A stretch of DNA of 64,000 nt from Sphingomonas changnyeongensis. GTDB taxonomy: Bacteria; Pseudomonadota; Alphaproteobacteria; Sphingomonadales; Sphingomonadaceae. The notes under the pieces are model-generated. The model was not told the DNA's origin. It saw only the letters and a program-made list of their open reading frames with translations, and ran no database searches. The stretch lies in NCBI RefSeq assembly GCF_009913435.1, contig NZ_CP047895.1, positions 1,062,501 through 1,126,500 on the forward strand. The letters are read 5' to 3'. Shown here one piece after another: positions 50,085-59,604 of this stretch (position 1 is the first letter of the stretch; every line of letters begins with the position of its first letter). The position numbers and the translations under genes are program-made.

Positions 50085-50118
50085 CGCTGATATCGGATCG
50101 CCGGTGACGGCGCCGGCC

Positions 50119-50349
50119 TCAGGGGCTGGCGGGATCGTCGTCGTCGGTCAGGACGATCACGCCGACCACGACGGCCGCGACCGCAAGGGCGATCAGGAGC
50201 ACCGAGCCGCCGAGGAATTCGTTGCCCTTGACCTCGGCACCCGCGCGCGAGGCATTCGCGACCGACAGTTTCGCGGCATTGCCCTGAGCCATCGCCGGCG
50301 CGGCGATCAGGCTCGCGGCGGCAAGTGCCGTCATCACCTTTTTCAACAT
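50119..50349 (-). CDS. Small exported membrane protein, paralogue 1
   Basis: A 76-residue protein: signal peptide (MLKKVMTALAAASLIAAP, cleaved near AMAQ), a short polar segment (AAKLSVANASRAGAEVKGNEF), one membrane segment (about 48-66), and an acidic tail TDDDDPASP. It shares this whole plan with the second small gene 470 bases away. The family appears to be widespread in sphingomonads and has no function known to me. The start is supported by its signal peptide; a terminator follows. Confidence 0.8.
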   Translation of the reverse strand: MLKKVMTALAAASLIAAPAMAQGNAAKLSVANASRAGAEVKGNEFLGGSVLLIALAVAAVVVGVIVLTDDDDPASP

Positions 50350-50535
50350 GAAACGTCTCCCCGTCCGACGGCGTCAACCGCCGCCATTCACATGTTAACC
50401 CATCACCAATGCGTTGCAATGGCCAAGTTGCCTCAGGATTAATCCGTAATGGTTGCGGCGCGTGGGGGTATCTTCGGTCGTTGCCAGAAGGATAAGTCCA
50501 AAAGAACTTGACCTGAAAGTGGCAAGCCAAAAGAA

Positions 50536-50565
50536 AATGCCGGCCGCCCTGGGGCGACCGGCATT
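50536..50565 (-). terminator. Intrinsic terminator of the 78-residue exported protein gene
   Basis: A 13-base-pair stem (50536-50548 with 50553-50565, one G-U pair, four-base loop), followed on the minus strand by a TTTTCTTTT run. Confidence 0.88.
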
Positions 50566-50592
50566 TCCCGAAATCCTTGCGTCAGGCGCGGA

Positions 50593-50829
50593 TCAGGCGC
50601 TGACGGGATCGTCTTCGCTGTCGGCGAGCAGGAACACGCCGGCGAGGACCGCCGCGAACACGGCGATGCCGATCAGGGCGGTGCCGCCGATGGCGTCATT
50701 GCCCTCAACGGTCGCGCCGGTGCGCGCCGCACCCGCAACCGAAAGCTTCGAGGCGCTCGCCTGCGCCATCGCCGGGGCGGCGACCAGGCTGGCAGCCGCG
50801 ATCGCGGCCGTCAAACCACGCTTGAACAT
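50593..50829 (-). CDS. Small exported membrane protein, paralogue 2
   Basis: A 78-residue paralogue with the same layout: signal peptide (MFKRGLTAAIAAASLVAAP, AMAQ), the motif SASKLSVAGAARTGATVEGND, a single membrane segment (about 50-66) and an acidic tail DSEDDPVSA. Each of the two genes has its own terminator and its own upstream region, so they are regulated separately rather than as a duplicated operon. ATG 50829 is preceded by GGGAG. Function unknown. Confidence 0.82.
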   Translation of the reverse strand: MFKRGLTAAIAAASLVAAPAMAQASASKLSVAGAARTGATVEGNDAIGGTALIGIAVFAAVLAGVFLLADSEDDPVSA

Positions 50830-51019
50830 CTTGTATCTCCCTGCACCGCAGTTGTTGAGTGGCGGACCCATACTCCCGCCTGATATGCCCTTTAGACGAT
50901 GAATCGCGTCGCGCAATGGTTTCGCGTCAATCCATAGGCGGGTTTTCGCCGCCTTGTGGTTGAAATGTGACAGTCCGGGGCCGGGCGGCGACCAGTTGCG
51001 GCGGCGTCGCCGGTGCCGG

Positions 51020-51757
51020 TCAGCGCCCCCTGAACCAGCCGGTGATCGCAAACCGCCCGGCCGGCGCATAGCCGGGCAGGTAGGACACATGGTGATGCTG
51101 TGGCACCGCGAAGATGTTGAGCGCGTTGAAGCGCGGACGGAACCCGGCAACGATGTCGCCGTCATCGTTGAAGAAGTTCAGATAGCCACCCCAGTCGGGG
51201 TGCCATTCATGCGTGCACAGATTGAGCACATAGGCGACCAGCCAGTCCTCATTCTCGTTCACGTCCTGATGCACGGTCAGGAACTGGCCGGCGCCGAAAT
51301 GCGTGGCCTGGGCGTCGCACCAGCTGATCTGGCCGATGCCGGTGACGTCGCGCATCAGCGCGATGATGTCGGGGCCGTTCAGCGCCGCGACGATGCCGTC
51401 ATGCGCGGCGCTGGCCGACCATCCGTCGCGCACCGCGTCATACATCTGATATTGGGAATAGATGAACGCGAACTGCCCGGTTGCGGCGGCGTGGTTGAGC
51501 TTCTGCCAGGTGCGCTGCATCGTCGACGGATCGAGGCCGGCCATCTGCTCGCGGCGCAGCTTGTGCGGGCCGTCGGCCCCGGCCTGCCAGGACAAGCCCC
51601 AGGGCGTCTCCTCGGCGAGCAGCTGGGCGATCGACTGGGCCGAGTCCCGGGTCAGGAAATCGCGGATCTGCACGCGCCGGTCGCGCGCAAACGCCGTTTT
51701 CAGTCCCGGCAGGTCGAGCTGCGGGTTGAGTTTCAGTATTGGTTGAGATTGCCCCAT
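51020..51757 (-). CDS. 2-oxoglutarate/Fe(II)-dependent oxygenase (prolyl 4-hydroxylase-like)
   Basis: A 245-residue soluble oxygenase. The iron site is HQDVNENEDW (His and Asp of HxD) with the distal histidine in PQHHHVSYL, and the 2-oxoglutarate arginine in GRFAITGW near the C-terminus. The pattern WHPDWGGYLNFF and RFNALNIF place it in the P4H/Tpa1-Ofd1-like group, which hydroxylates proteins. ATG 51757 (MGQSQPILK) used. It is divergent from glyQ across 101 bases. Target protein unknown. Confidence 0.9.
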   Translation of the reverse strand: MGQSQPILKLNPQLDLPGLKTAFARDRRVQIRDFLTRDSAQSIAQLLAEETPWGLSWQAGADGPHKLRREQMAGLDPSTMQRTWQKLNHAAATGQFAFIYSQYQMYDAVRDGWSASAAHDGIVAALNGPDIIALMRDVTGIGQISWCDAQATHFGAGQFLTVHQDVNENEDWLVAYVLNLCTHEWHPDWGGYLNFFNDDGDIVAGFRPRFNALNIFAVPQHHHVSYLPGYAPAGRFAITGWFRGR

Positions 51758-51858
51758 GCTTGTTACGCTAACGCAACATGGGGCCGTGCGCGAGTCCCGT
51801 CGCGCAGCTGCGCCCCTGATTCTCGGACGGCCTTGATTCCCGGACGGCCTTTGGGCAG

Positions 51859-52743
51859 GTGCGGTGCGCTTTGACCGATACACGCCCCCCCAGTTTTCAG
51901 GACCTGATCCTGACGCTGCACCGCTATTGGAGCGAGCGCGGCTGCCTCATCCTGCAACCCTATGACATGGAAATGGGGGCAGGGACGTTCCACACCGCAA
52001 CGACGCTGCGCGCGCTCGGGCCGGAGCCGTGGAACGCGGCCTTTGTCCAGCCCTGCCGCCGGCCGACCGACGGCCGCTATGGCGAAAACCCCAACCGGCT
52101 GCAGCATTATTACCAATATCAGGTGATCCTGAAGCCCAGCCCGCCTGACCTGCAGGAGCTGTATCTGGGCTCGCTCGCCGCCATCGGGCTCGATCTGTCG
52201 CGCCACGACATCCGCTTTGTCGAGGATGACTGGGAATCGCCCACGCTCGGCGCCTGGGGGCTGGGCTGGGAAGTGTGGTGCGACGGGATGGAAGTGACCC
52301 AGTTCACCTATTTCCAGCAGATGGGCGGGTTCGACTGCAAGCCGGTGGCGGGCGAGCTGACCTATGGGCTGGAGCGGCTGGCGACCTATATCCAGGGCGT
52401 CGACAGCGTCTATCAGCTCGATTTCAACGGGCGCGGCGTCACCTATGGCGACGTGTTCCTCGAAAACGAGCGCCAGATGAGCGCCTGGAACTTCGAGGTC
52501 GCCAACACCGAGGCGCTGTTCGATCTGTTCCGCAAGGCGGCAGCCGAATGCGAGGCGTGCCTGTCGCGCGGCCTCGCCATCCCCGCCTATGAACAGGCGA
52601 TCAAGGCCAGCCATGTGTTCAACCTGCTCAATGCGCGCGGCGTGATCTCGGTCGCCGAGCGCCAGGCCTATATCGGCCGGGTGCGCGACCTCGCCAAGGG
52701 GGCCTGCGCCGCCTGGATGACGCATAACGGATGGGCGGCATGA
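51859..52743 (+). CDS. glyQ: Glycyl-tRNA synthetase alpha subunit
   Basis: The catalytic subunit of the bacterial alpha2-beta2 glycyl-tRNA ligase. The order of class II segments is standard: [50 protein letters not shown], and the motif 3 region [18 protein letters not shown]. No ATG is available at the expected start; GTG 51859 (294 residues) or TTG 51871 (290) must be used. The stop overlaps the glyS start by four bases. Confidence 0.97.
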   Translation: MRCALTDTRPPSFQDLILTLHRYWSERGCLILQPYDMEMGAGTFHTATTLRALGPEPWNAAFVQPCRRPTDGRYGENPNRLQHYYQYQVILKPSPPDLQELYLGSLAAIGLDLSRHDIRFVEDDWESPTLGAWGLGWEVWCDGMEVTQFTYFQQMGGFDCKPVAGELTYGLERLATYIQGVDSVYQLDFNGRGVTYGDVFLENERQMSAWNFEVANTEALFDLFRKAAAECEACLSRGLAIPAYEQAIKASHVFNLLNARGVISVAERQAYIGRVRDLAKGACAAWMTHNGWAA

Positions 52744-54746
52744 CCGATCTGCTGATCGAACTCCGGTCGGAGGAAATCCCGGCGCGGATGCAGGCGCGCG
52801 CGCGCGCCGATCTCGTCCGGCTGCTGACCGAGGAACTGGCCCGCGCCGGGATCGCGGCGGCGGACATGACCGCTTATTCGACGCCGCGGCGGCTGGCAGT
52901 CATCGCCCGCGGCCTGCCGCTTCAGACCGACGCGGTGACCGAAGAGGTGAAGGGCCCGCGCACCAGCGCCCCCGATCAGGCGCTGGACGGGTTCCTGCGC
53001 AAGACCGGGCTGACCCGCGACCAGCTGGTCGAGCGCGACGGCGTGTGGTTTGCGGTGACCAGCCGGCCCGGTCGCCGCACCGCCGATGTGGTGGCCGAGG
53101 CCATTCCCGCCATCGTGCGCGGCTTTCCATGGCCCAAATCGATGCGCTGGGGGCAGGCGTCGCTGTCGACCGAAAGCCTGCGCTGGGTGCGGCCGCTGCA
53201 GGGCATCATCGCGCTGCTGGGCGACGATGTGATCGAGTGTGCGGTCGATGGCGTGGCGAGCGGGCGGGAGACCGCCGGGCACCGGTTCATGCATCAGGGG
53301 CCGGTTTCGATCCCGAACGCCGCCAGCTATGCCGACGCGCTGCGCGCAGCGCATGTGATCGTCGATCAGGACGAACGCGCGGCGATCATCCGCGACGGCG
53401 CTGCCGCACTTGCCGGGGCGGCGGGTCTGCGCGTCCTGCCCGATGACGGGCTGGTCACCGAAAATGCCGGGCTGACCGAATGGCCGGTGCCGCTGCTCGG
53501 CCGGTTCGATCCCGCCTTTCTCGACGTGCCGGCAGAGGTCATCCAGCTGACCGCGCGGGTGAACCAGAAATATTTCGTCTGCGCGGGCGCGGACGGGCGG
53601 CTGGCCCCGGCTTTCGTGTGCGTGGCAAACATCGCCGCGCCCGATGGCGGCGCGCGCATCGTCGCCGGCAACCAGAAGGTGCTCGCCGCGCGGCTCAGTG
53701 ATGCGCGCTTCTTCTACGACACCGATCTCAAGGTGCCGCTCGCCGACCAGGCGGGCAAGCTCGCGCAGATCGTGTTCCATGAAAAGCTCGGCACCGTCGC
53801 CGACAAGGTCGACCGGGTGGCGCGGCTCGCGCGCTGGCTGGTCGAACAGGGCATTGTCGGCACGCCCGACATGGCCGACGCGGCCGAGACCGCCGCGCGG
53901 CTCGCCAAGGCCGATCTCGTCACCGGCATGGTCGGCGAGTTTCCCGAGCTGCAGGGCGTGATGGGCGGCTATTATGCCCGCGCCCAGGGGTTGCCGGATG
54001 CGGTCGCCGATGCGATCCGCGATCATTACAAACCGGCCGGGCAGGGCGACGACGTGCCGACCGCGCCGGTGACGGTCGCGGTGTCGCTGGCCGACAAGCT
54101 GGACAGCATCACCCGCTTTTTCGCGATCGACCTCAAGCCCAGCGGATCCAAGGATCCGTTTGCGCTGCGGCGGTCGGCGCTGGGCGTGATTGCGCTGATC
54201 CTTGAAAACCGGCTGCGCTTCCCGCTTGGCCGCGAAGTGGCGGCCGATGTGCTCGATTTCTTCGCCGACCGGCTGAAGGTGCAGCAGCGCGAGGCAGGCG
54301 TCCGGCACGATCTGATCGATGCGGTGTTCGCGCTCGGCGGCGAGGATGATCTGGTGCGCCTGCTCGCCCGCGTCCATGCGCTGCAGGCGTTCATCGGCAC
54401 CGAGGATGGGGCAAATCTGCTTGCCGGTTACAAGCGTGCGGCCAATATCCTGAAAAAGGAAAGCTTTGCCGCAGGGGCGGTCAATCCCGCGCCCGAACCG
54501 GCGGAGGCCGCGCTTGCCGCCGCGCTCGATGCGGCAGCGCCCGCGGCCGAGGCGGCGGTCGCGGCCGAGGATTTTGCCGGCGCGATGGCCGCGCTCGCCA
54601 GCCTGCGCGGGCCGATTGACGGCTTTTTCGATCAGGTGACGGTGAATGATGCCGATCCGGCAAAGCGCGCGGCGCGGCTTGGCCTGCTCGCGCGGATGCG
54701 CGATGCCGTGCACCGGGTTGCCGATTTTTCAAAGATTGAAGGCTAA
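52740..54746 (+). CDS. glyS: Glycyl-tRNA synthetase beta subunit
   Basis: A 668-residue tRNA-binding subunit. N-terminal [18 protein letters not shown] and the segments [47 protein letters not shown] are family hallmarks; an HD-like region ([21 protein letters not shown] is one of its conserved blocks) lies in the middle and an anticodon-binding domain at the C-terminus ([15 protein letters not shown]). ATG 52740 is in the glyQ stop. Normal length. Confidence 0.97.
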   Translation: MTDLLIELRSEEIPARMQARARADLVRLLTEELARAGIAAADMTAYSTPRRLAVIARGLPLQTDAVTEEVKGPRTSAPDQALDGFLRKTGLTRDQLVERDGVWFAVTSRPGRRTADVVAEAIPAIVRGFPWPKSMRWGQASLSTESLRWVRPLQGIIALLGDDVIECAVDGVASGRETAGHRFMHQGPVSIPNAASYADALRAAHVIVDQDERAAIIRDGAAALAGAAGLRVLPDDGLVTENAGLTEWPVPLLGRFDPAFLDVPAEVIQLTARVNQKYFVCAGADGRLAPAFVCVANIAAPDGGARIVAGNQKVLAARLSDARFFYDTDLKVPLADQAGKLAQIVFHEKLGTVADKVDRVARLARWLVEQGIVGTPDMADAAETAARLAKADLVTGMVGEFPELQGVMGGYYARAQGLPDAVADAIRDHYKPAGQGDDVPTAPVTVAVSLADKLDSITRFFAIDLKPSGSKDPFALRRSALGVIALILENRLRFPLGREVAADVLDFFADRLKVQQREAGVRHDLIDAVFALGGEDDLVRLLARVHALQAFIGTEDGANLLAGYKRAANILKKESFAAGAVNPAPEPAEAALAAALDAAAPAAEAAVAAEDFAGAMAALASLRGPIDGFFDQVTVNDADPAKRAARLGLLARMRDAVHRVADFSKIEG

Positions 54747-54824
54747 GGCCGCGCAGACGGTCAGGACGGCAGGGGCGTTCGGGGGACCAGCGACAGGCTG
54801 CACGGGCAGCCAAAAGGGGTGGTG

Positions 54825-57488
54825 ATGACCAAATATGTCTATCGGTTCGGCGGCGGCGTGTCGGATGGCGGGGCGGGCGACAAGTCCCTGCTGGGCGGCA
54901 AGGGCGCCAATCTTGCCGAAATGGCGGCGATCGGCCTGCCGGTGCCGCCGGGCTTCACCATCTCGACCGCCATGTGCGCGCGCTTTTATGAGGAAGGCGA
55001 AAGCTTTCCCGACAGCGTGAAGGCCGAAGTGGCCGCCGGCATCGACCATATCGCGGCGGTGACCGGCAAGCGGTTCGGCGATGCCGAAAATCCGCTGCTC
55101 GTCTCCGTCCGTTCGGGCGCGCGGGTGTCGATGCCCGGCATGATGGACACGGTGCTGAACCTCGGCCTGAACGACGTGACCGTCGCCGGGCTGGCGCGCG
55201 CGTCGGGCGATGCGCGCTTCGCCTGGGACAGCTATCGCCGCTTCATCCAGATGTATTCCGATGTCGTGCTCGGCCTCGATCACGGCGCGTTCGAGGAAGC
55301 GCTGGAAATCGCCAAGGAAGATCAGGGCCATTTCCTCGACACCGACATGACGGCGGCTGACTGGGAAAGGCTGGTCGGCGTGTATAAGGGCCTGGTCGAG
55401 GAACAATGGGGCCGCCCCTTCCCGCAGGATGTGCATGACCAGCTGTGGGGCGCGATCGGCGCGGTGTTCGGATCCTGGCAGTCCGAACGGGCCAAGGTCT
55501 ATCGCCGCCTGAACGACATTCCCGGCGACTGGGGCACCGCGGTCAATGTGCAGGCGATGGTGTTCGGCAATATGGGCGAGACATCGGCCACCGGCGTCGC
55601 CTTCACCCGCAACCCGTCGACCGGCGAGCGCGTCTATTACGGCGAATATCTGATCAACGCGCAGGGCGAGGATGTGGTCGCGGGCATCCGCACCCCGCAA
55701 TATCTGACCCGTGCGGCGCGCGAGGCGGCGGGCGCGCGGCCCTTGTCGATGGAAGAGGCGATGCCCGACACCTATGCCGAGCTGGCGCAGGTGTTCGACC
55801 TGCTGGAGCGGCATTACCGCGACATGCAGGATATCGAGTTCACCGTCGAACGCGGCAAGCTGTGGATGCTCCAGACGCGCAGCGGCAAGCGCACGGCGAA
55901 GGCTGCGCTCCGGATCGCGGTCGACATGGTGGCCGAAGGGCTGATCGGCGAGAGCGAGGCGGTGCTGCGCGTCGATCCGCAGGCGCTTGACCAGCTGCTG
56001 CACCCGACGCTCGACCCGGCGGCGCCGCGCGACGTGCTGACCAAGGGGCTGCCGGCCTCGCCGGGGGCGGCATCGGGGATCGTCGTGTTCGACGCCGACA
56101 CCGCCGAGAAACGCGCCGAGCTGGGCGAGGCGGTGATCCTTGTCCGCGTCGAGACCAGCCCCGAGGACATTCACGGCATGCACGCCGCCCGCGGCATCCT
56201 GACGGCGCGCGGCGGCATGACCAGCCACGCCGCCGTCGTCGCGCGCGGCATGGGCCGGCCCTGCGTGTCGGGCGCGGGGACGCTGGCCATCGACAGCAAG
56301 GCACGGCTGTTCCGCGTCGGCGACCGCACGGTCAGCGAAGGCGATGTCATCACCATCGACGGTGCGACCGGCGAGGTGATGGTGGGCGCGGTGCCGACCG
56401 TGCAGCCCGAACTGGCCGGGGATTTCGGCGCGCTGATGGTGTGGGCCGACCGTGTCCGCCGGCTGAAGGTGCGCACCAATGCCGAAACCCCCGCCGACTG
56501 CCGCACCGCGCGCGATTTCGGCGCGGAGGGGATTGGCCTGTGCCGCACCGAACACATGTTCTTCGACGCCGCGCGCATCACCGCCGTCAGGCAGATGATC
56601 CTCGCGTCCGACGAACAGGGGCGGCGCGCCGCACTTGACCGGCTGCTGCCCGAACAGCGCGCCGATTTCACCGCGATCTTCGAGATCATGGCCGGCCTGC
56701 CGGTGACGATCCGGCTGCTCGATCCGCCGCTGCACGAATTCCTGCCGCACAATGAGGCGGAGTTCGAGGATGTCGCCGCCGCCGCCGGGGTCGGGGTCGA
56801 GGTGCTGAAGCGCCGCGCCGCCGAGCTGCACGAGTTCAATCCGATGCTCGGCCATCGCGGCTGCCGGCTGGGCGTCACCTATCCCGAAATCTACGAAATG
56901 CAGGCGCGGGCGATCTTCGAGGCGGCGGTCGCCGTTGCCGAGCAGAGCGGCGAAGCGCCGATCCCCGAGGTCATGGTCCCGCTCGTTGCCACGCGGCGCG
57001 AGCTGGAGCTGATGAAGGAGGTGATCGACCGCACGGCCGAGGCGGTGTTTGCCGAGGCGGGGCGGCGGATCGACTATCTGGTCGGCACGATGATTGAGCT
57101 GCCGCGTGCCGCACTCAAGGCCGGCGAGATCGCCGAGGTCGGCGCATTCTTCAGCTTCGGCACCAACGACCTGACCCAGACCACGCTGGGCGTCAGCCGC
57201 GACGATGCCAGCCGCTTCCTGACCGCCTATGTCGACAAGGGAATTTTCCCGCGCGACCCGTTTGTCAGCTTGGATGTCGAGGGGGTGGGCGAGCTGATCC
57301 GCCTTGCCGCCGAACGCGGCCGGGCGACGCGGGCGGACATCAAGCTGGGCATTTGCGGCGAACATGGCGGCGATCCGGCGTCGATCGCCTTTTGCGAGGA
57401 GGCCGGGCTCGATTATGTCAGCGCCTCGCCCTACCGCGTGCCGATCGCCCGGCTGGCCGCGGCGCAGGCGGCGCTCAGGGCGGTCTGA
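54825..57488 (+). CDS. ppdK: Pyruvate, phosphate dikinase
   Basis: An 887-residue enzyme interconverting pyruvate, ATP and phosphate with PEP, AMP and pyrophosphate. N-terminal ATP-grasp: LLGGKGANLAEM, LVSVRSGARVSMPGMMDTVLNLGLND (shown in part here: SVRSGARVSMPGMMDT). Central swivelling domain with the catalytic His in GGMTSHAAVVARGMG. C-terminal PEP domain with GLCRTEHMFF and the Cys of GICGEHGGDP. ATG 54825 follows AAAGGGGT. Typical for sphingomonads, where it supports gluconeogenesis. Preceded by glyS and ends at a terminator. Confidence 0.97.
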   Translation: MTKYVYRFGGGVSDGGAGDKSLLGGKGANLAEMAAIGLPVPPGFTISTAMCARFYEEGESFPDSVKAEVAAGIDHIAAVTGKRFGDAENPLLVSVRSGARVSMPGMMDTVLNLGLNDVTVAGLARASGDARFAWDSYRRFIQMYSDVVLGLDHGAFEEALEIAKEDQGHFLDTDMTAADWERLVGVYKGLVEEQWGRPFPQDVHDQLWGAIGAVFGSWQSERAKVYRRLNDIPGDWGTAVNVQAMVFGNMGETSATGVAFTRNPSTGERVYYGEYLINAQGEDVVAGIRTPQYLTRAAREAAGARPLSMEEAMPDTYAELAQVFDLLERHYRDMQDIEFTVERGKLWMLQTRSGKRTAKAALRIAVDMVAEGLIGESEAVLRVDPQALDQLLHPTLDPAAPRDVLTKGLPASPGAASGIVVFDADTAEKRAELGEAVILVRVETSPEDIHGMHAARGILTARGGMTSHAAVVARGMGRPCVSGAGTLAIDSKARLFRVGDRTVSEGDVITIDGATGEVMVGAVPTVQPELAGDFGALMVWADRVRRLKVRTNAETPADCRTARDFGAEGIGLCRTEHMFFDAARITAVRQMILASDEQGRRAALDRLLPEQRADFTAIFEIMAGLPVTIRLLDPPLHEFLPHNEAEFEDVAAAAGVGVEVLKRRAAELHEFNPMLGHRGCRLGVTYPEIYEMQARAIFEAAVAVAEQSGEAPIPEVMVPLVATRRELELMKEVIDRTAEAVFAEAGRRIDYLVGTMIELPRAALKAGEIAEVGAFFSFGTNDLTQTTLGVSRDDASRFLTAYVDKGIFPRDPFVSLDVEGVGELIRLAAERGRATRADIKLGICGEHGGDPASIAFCEEAGLDYVSASPYRVPIARLAAAQAALRAV

Positions 57489-57514
57489 TCCGCCTCATCC
57501 CGATAAACAAAAAG

Positions 57515-57547
57515 GGGCGCGGTGCCGGGCAGGCACCGCGCCCTTTT
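57515..57547. terminator. Bidirectional intrinsic terminator between ppdK and tadC
   Basis: A perfect 12-base stem (57515-57526 with 57532-57543) with TTTT after it and AAAA before it, so it can serve both convergent genes. Confidence 0.85.
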
Positions 57548-57556
57548 CGTTTTACC

Positions 57557-57591
57557 GCCGGGCAATTCCACCCGGCTTCAACACGCTCTAG
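57557..57591 (-). repeat. Stop-codon-overlapping dispersed repeat, copy 4, with hairpin
   Basis: Core 57565-57591, CCACCCGGCTTCAACACG then CTCTAG, contains the TAG stop of tadC. A 6-bp stem (57557-57562 with 57571-57576, loop 8) uses the same core block as copies 2 and 3. TTTTACCGC precedes it, as in copy 1. Confidence 0.8.
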
Positions 57592-58580
57592 CCGCCCAGA
57601 TTGTCGGCGATCGAACAGGCCGCCGGGCCAAGGATGACGACGAACAGCGTCGGCAGGATGAACAGGATCAGCGGCACCGTCATGATCGCGGGCAGGCGCG
57701 CGGCCTTTTCCTCGGCGCGCATCATGCGTTCGTTGCGGAACTCGGCCGACAGCACGCGCAGCGCCGAGGCGAGCGGCGTCCCGTATTTCTCGGTCTGGAT
57801 CATCGTGGTGACGACGCCGCGCACCGCTTCCAGATCGATGCGGGTGGCAAGGTTCTCGAACGCCTGGCGCCGGTCGGTCAGGAAGCCCAGCTCGATCGAT
57901 GTCAGCATGAACTCGTCGCCCAGCTCCGGATAGGCGCGGCCCAGTTCCTTGGCGACGCGGGCAAAGGCGGCATCGACGGTCAGCCCCGCCTCCGCGCAGA
58001 TCACCAGCAGGTCGAGCGCGTCGGGCAGGCCCTTGCGGATCGCGTCGCTGCGCTTCTGGATGCGATTCTTGAGATAGATGTCGGGCGCCTTGTAGCTGCC
58101 GATCAGCACCCCGGCGGCGACCGCGAACTTCTTGAACGGTGCCCAGTCGGGGAAATAGTCGATGCCATAGACGAGCACGACGATGCCGGTGCCGAAGACC
58201 AGCGGCAGCATCATGCGCCCGAAGATGACGGCGACCGCCGCATCCTTTGACCGGATGCCCGCCTGCATCAGCTTTTTCTGGGCGGTCTTCAGCTGCTCGT
58301 CCTGCAGCACCTTCAATGAGGCGAGGAAGGAGCGCATCCGGTCCGTCGTCTCGTTGCGCGCGCCGAGCTTCGCGCGGCGCTTGGACGTGGAGGCGGTGAT
58401 CCCGGCCTTGAGCTGTTCGCGGCGGTCGTTGAGCGCCTTCACCCGCCGCGCCATCGGGTCCCGCACCGTGGTCGCCGCATAGAGCGCGACGAGCACCATG
58501 AACGAGGCGATCCCGGACAGCACAGTCGCCATCCAGACCACGTCGATGCCCAACAGCGTCGGCCCTGCGCCCTCGTTCAT
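57588..58580 (-). CDS. tadC: Tad pilus inner membrane protein TadC
   Basis: A 330-residue T2SSF-domain protein of the Flp/Tad pilus assembly platform. It has an N-terminal membrane segment, a cytoplasmic helical region (QLKTAQKKLMQAGIRS), membrane segments near 120-165, the T2SSF core (PDALDLLVICAEAGLTVDAAF, ALRVLSAEFRNERMMRAEE) and a final membrane segment before the C-terminus. It starts 10 bases after tadB. Its stop is inside a dispersed repeat; no tadD or tadE-like gene follows. Confidence 0.9.
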   Translation of the reverse strand: MNEGAGPTLLGIDVVWMATVLSGIASFMVLVALYAATTVRDPMARRVKALNDRREQLKAGITASTSKRRAKLGARNETTDRMRSFLASLKVLQDEQLKTAQKKLMQAGIRSKDAAVAVIFGRMMLPLVFGTGIVVLVYGIDYFPDWAPFKKFAVAAGVLIGSYKAPDIYLKNRIQKRSDAIRKGLPDALDLLVICAEAGLTVDAAFARVAKELGRAYPELGDEFMLTSIELGFLTDRRQAFENLATRIDLEAVRGVVTTMIQTEKYGTPLASALRVLSAEFRNERMMRAEEKAARLPAIMTVPLILFILPTLFVVILGPAACSIADNLGG

Positions 58581-58590
58581 GTTCCGCGCC

Positions 58591-59559
58591 TCAAATTTCG
58601 AAATTGACCATCTTGGCCATGATGAATGCGCCGATGCCCATCCAGACCAGCCCGCCGATTCCGGCGACCATCAGCCGTTCGTCGGTGAAGAAGCCGCCCA
58701 TATAGTCCTTGTTCAGGAACCAGATCATCGTGAACACGATGAACGGCAGCGACCCGACGATATAGGCCGAGGCCTTGGATTCGGACGACATCGCCTTGAT
58801 CTTGAGCTTCATCTGCGCGCGCTTGCGCAGCACTTCGGCCAGGTTCGACAGCGTTTCAGCCAGATTGCCCCCGGTTTCGCGCTGAATGGCAAGCGTGATG
58901 CAGAAGAACTGAAACTCCGGCGTCCCCAGCCGTTCGGAGGTTTCCTGAAGCGCCACATCCATCGACCGGCCGATCTTCATCTTGTCGCTGACGCTGCGAA
59001 ACTCCTCGCCCACCGGGCCGGGGACTTCGGAGGCGACGACCGACAGGGTTTCGGAAATCGGCAGACCCGCGCGCAGGCCGCGCACCAGCAGCTCGATCGC
59101 GTCGGGAAACTTGCTGGTGAACTGGTTGACGCGCCGGTTGATCATGAACCCGGTCGCCATGTGCGGCAGCCCCAGACCGATGAACAGCCCGCCGAACAGC
59201 GCGAGCAGCAGCGGCGCGCCTTCGAGCCACAGCAGCGCTGCGCCGCCCAGCGCCAGCCCGCCCGACACCAGCGCATATTTGCCGACGCTCCACGACCGGC
59301 CGGTCATGTCGAGCCGCTTTTTCAGCTGGGCCGGGCGCGGGATCAGCGTCGAGGCGAGGCTGTCCATCCGGGTCGCGCGCGCGGTGGTGATCCGGCGCAG
59401 CTGCGCCTCCACGGCCGAGGCGGCCGACGCGCTGTGGCGTTCGCGCAGCGCCGTCAGCCGCCGCTTCTGCGCCTTGGCCTCGGACGGCCCGGAAAAGGCG
59501 GCGACGAGCATCGCCAGCACCAGCACCAGGCCGAGGAGCGGGATCATCATTTCAGTCAT
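58591..59559 (-). CDS. tadB: Tad pilus inner membrane protein TadB
   Basis: A 322-residue T2SSF-domain protein paired with TadC. An N-terminal membrane segment is followed by a cytoplasmic region (AQKRRLTALRERHSA), two central membrane segments (about 95-135), the T2SSF core (FPDAIELLVRGLRAGLPISE, LAIQRETGGNLAETLSNLA) and a C-terminal segment (YIVGSLPFIVFTMIWFL and after). It follows cpaE after only 45 bases, where the motor ATPase gene would usually be. Confidence 0.9.
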   Translation of the reverse strand: MTEMMIPLLGLVLVLAMLVAAFSGPSEAKAQKRRLTALRERHSASAASAVEAQLRRITTARATRMDSLASTLIPRPAQLKKRLDMTGRSWSVGKYALVSGGLALGGAALLWLEGAPLLLALFGGLFIGLGLPHMATGFMINRRVNQFTSKFPDAIELLVRGLRAGLPISETLSVVASEVPGPVGEEFRSVSDKMKIGRSMDVALQETSERLGTPEFQFFCITLAIQRETGGNLAETLSNLAEVLRKRAQMKLKIKAMSSESKASAYIVGSLPFIVFTMIWFLNKDYMGGFFTDERLMVAGIGGLVWMGIGAFIMAKMVNFEI

Positions 59560-59604
59560 CTGATCTCCTGTCCTTCACCCTCCGCCGGGCGGCGGATGGC
59601 CGGT

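Noticed and set aside
49847..50118. Possible short gene or RNA in the gap after the PF10118 gene
   Set aside because: Only a tandem repeat and a terminator can be supported; no good start with ribosome site or protein-like composition was found.
50119..50829. Type I toxin pair or bacteriocin-like peptides
   Set aside because: Both have ordinary cleavable signal peptides and separate terminators, and there is no antisense RNA promoter, immunity gene or transporter nearby.
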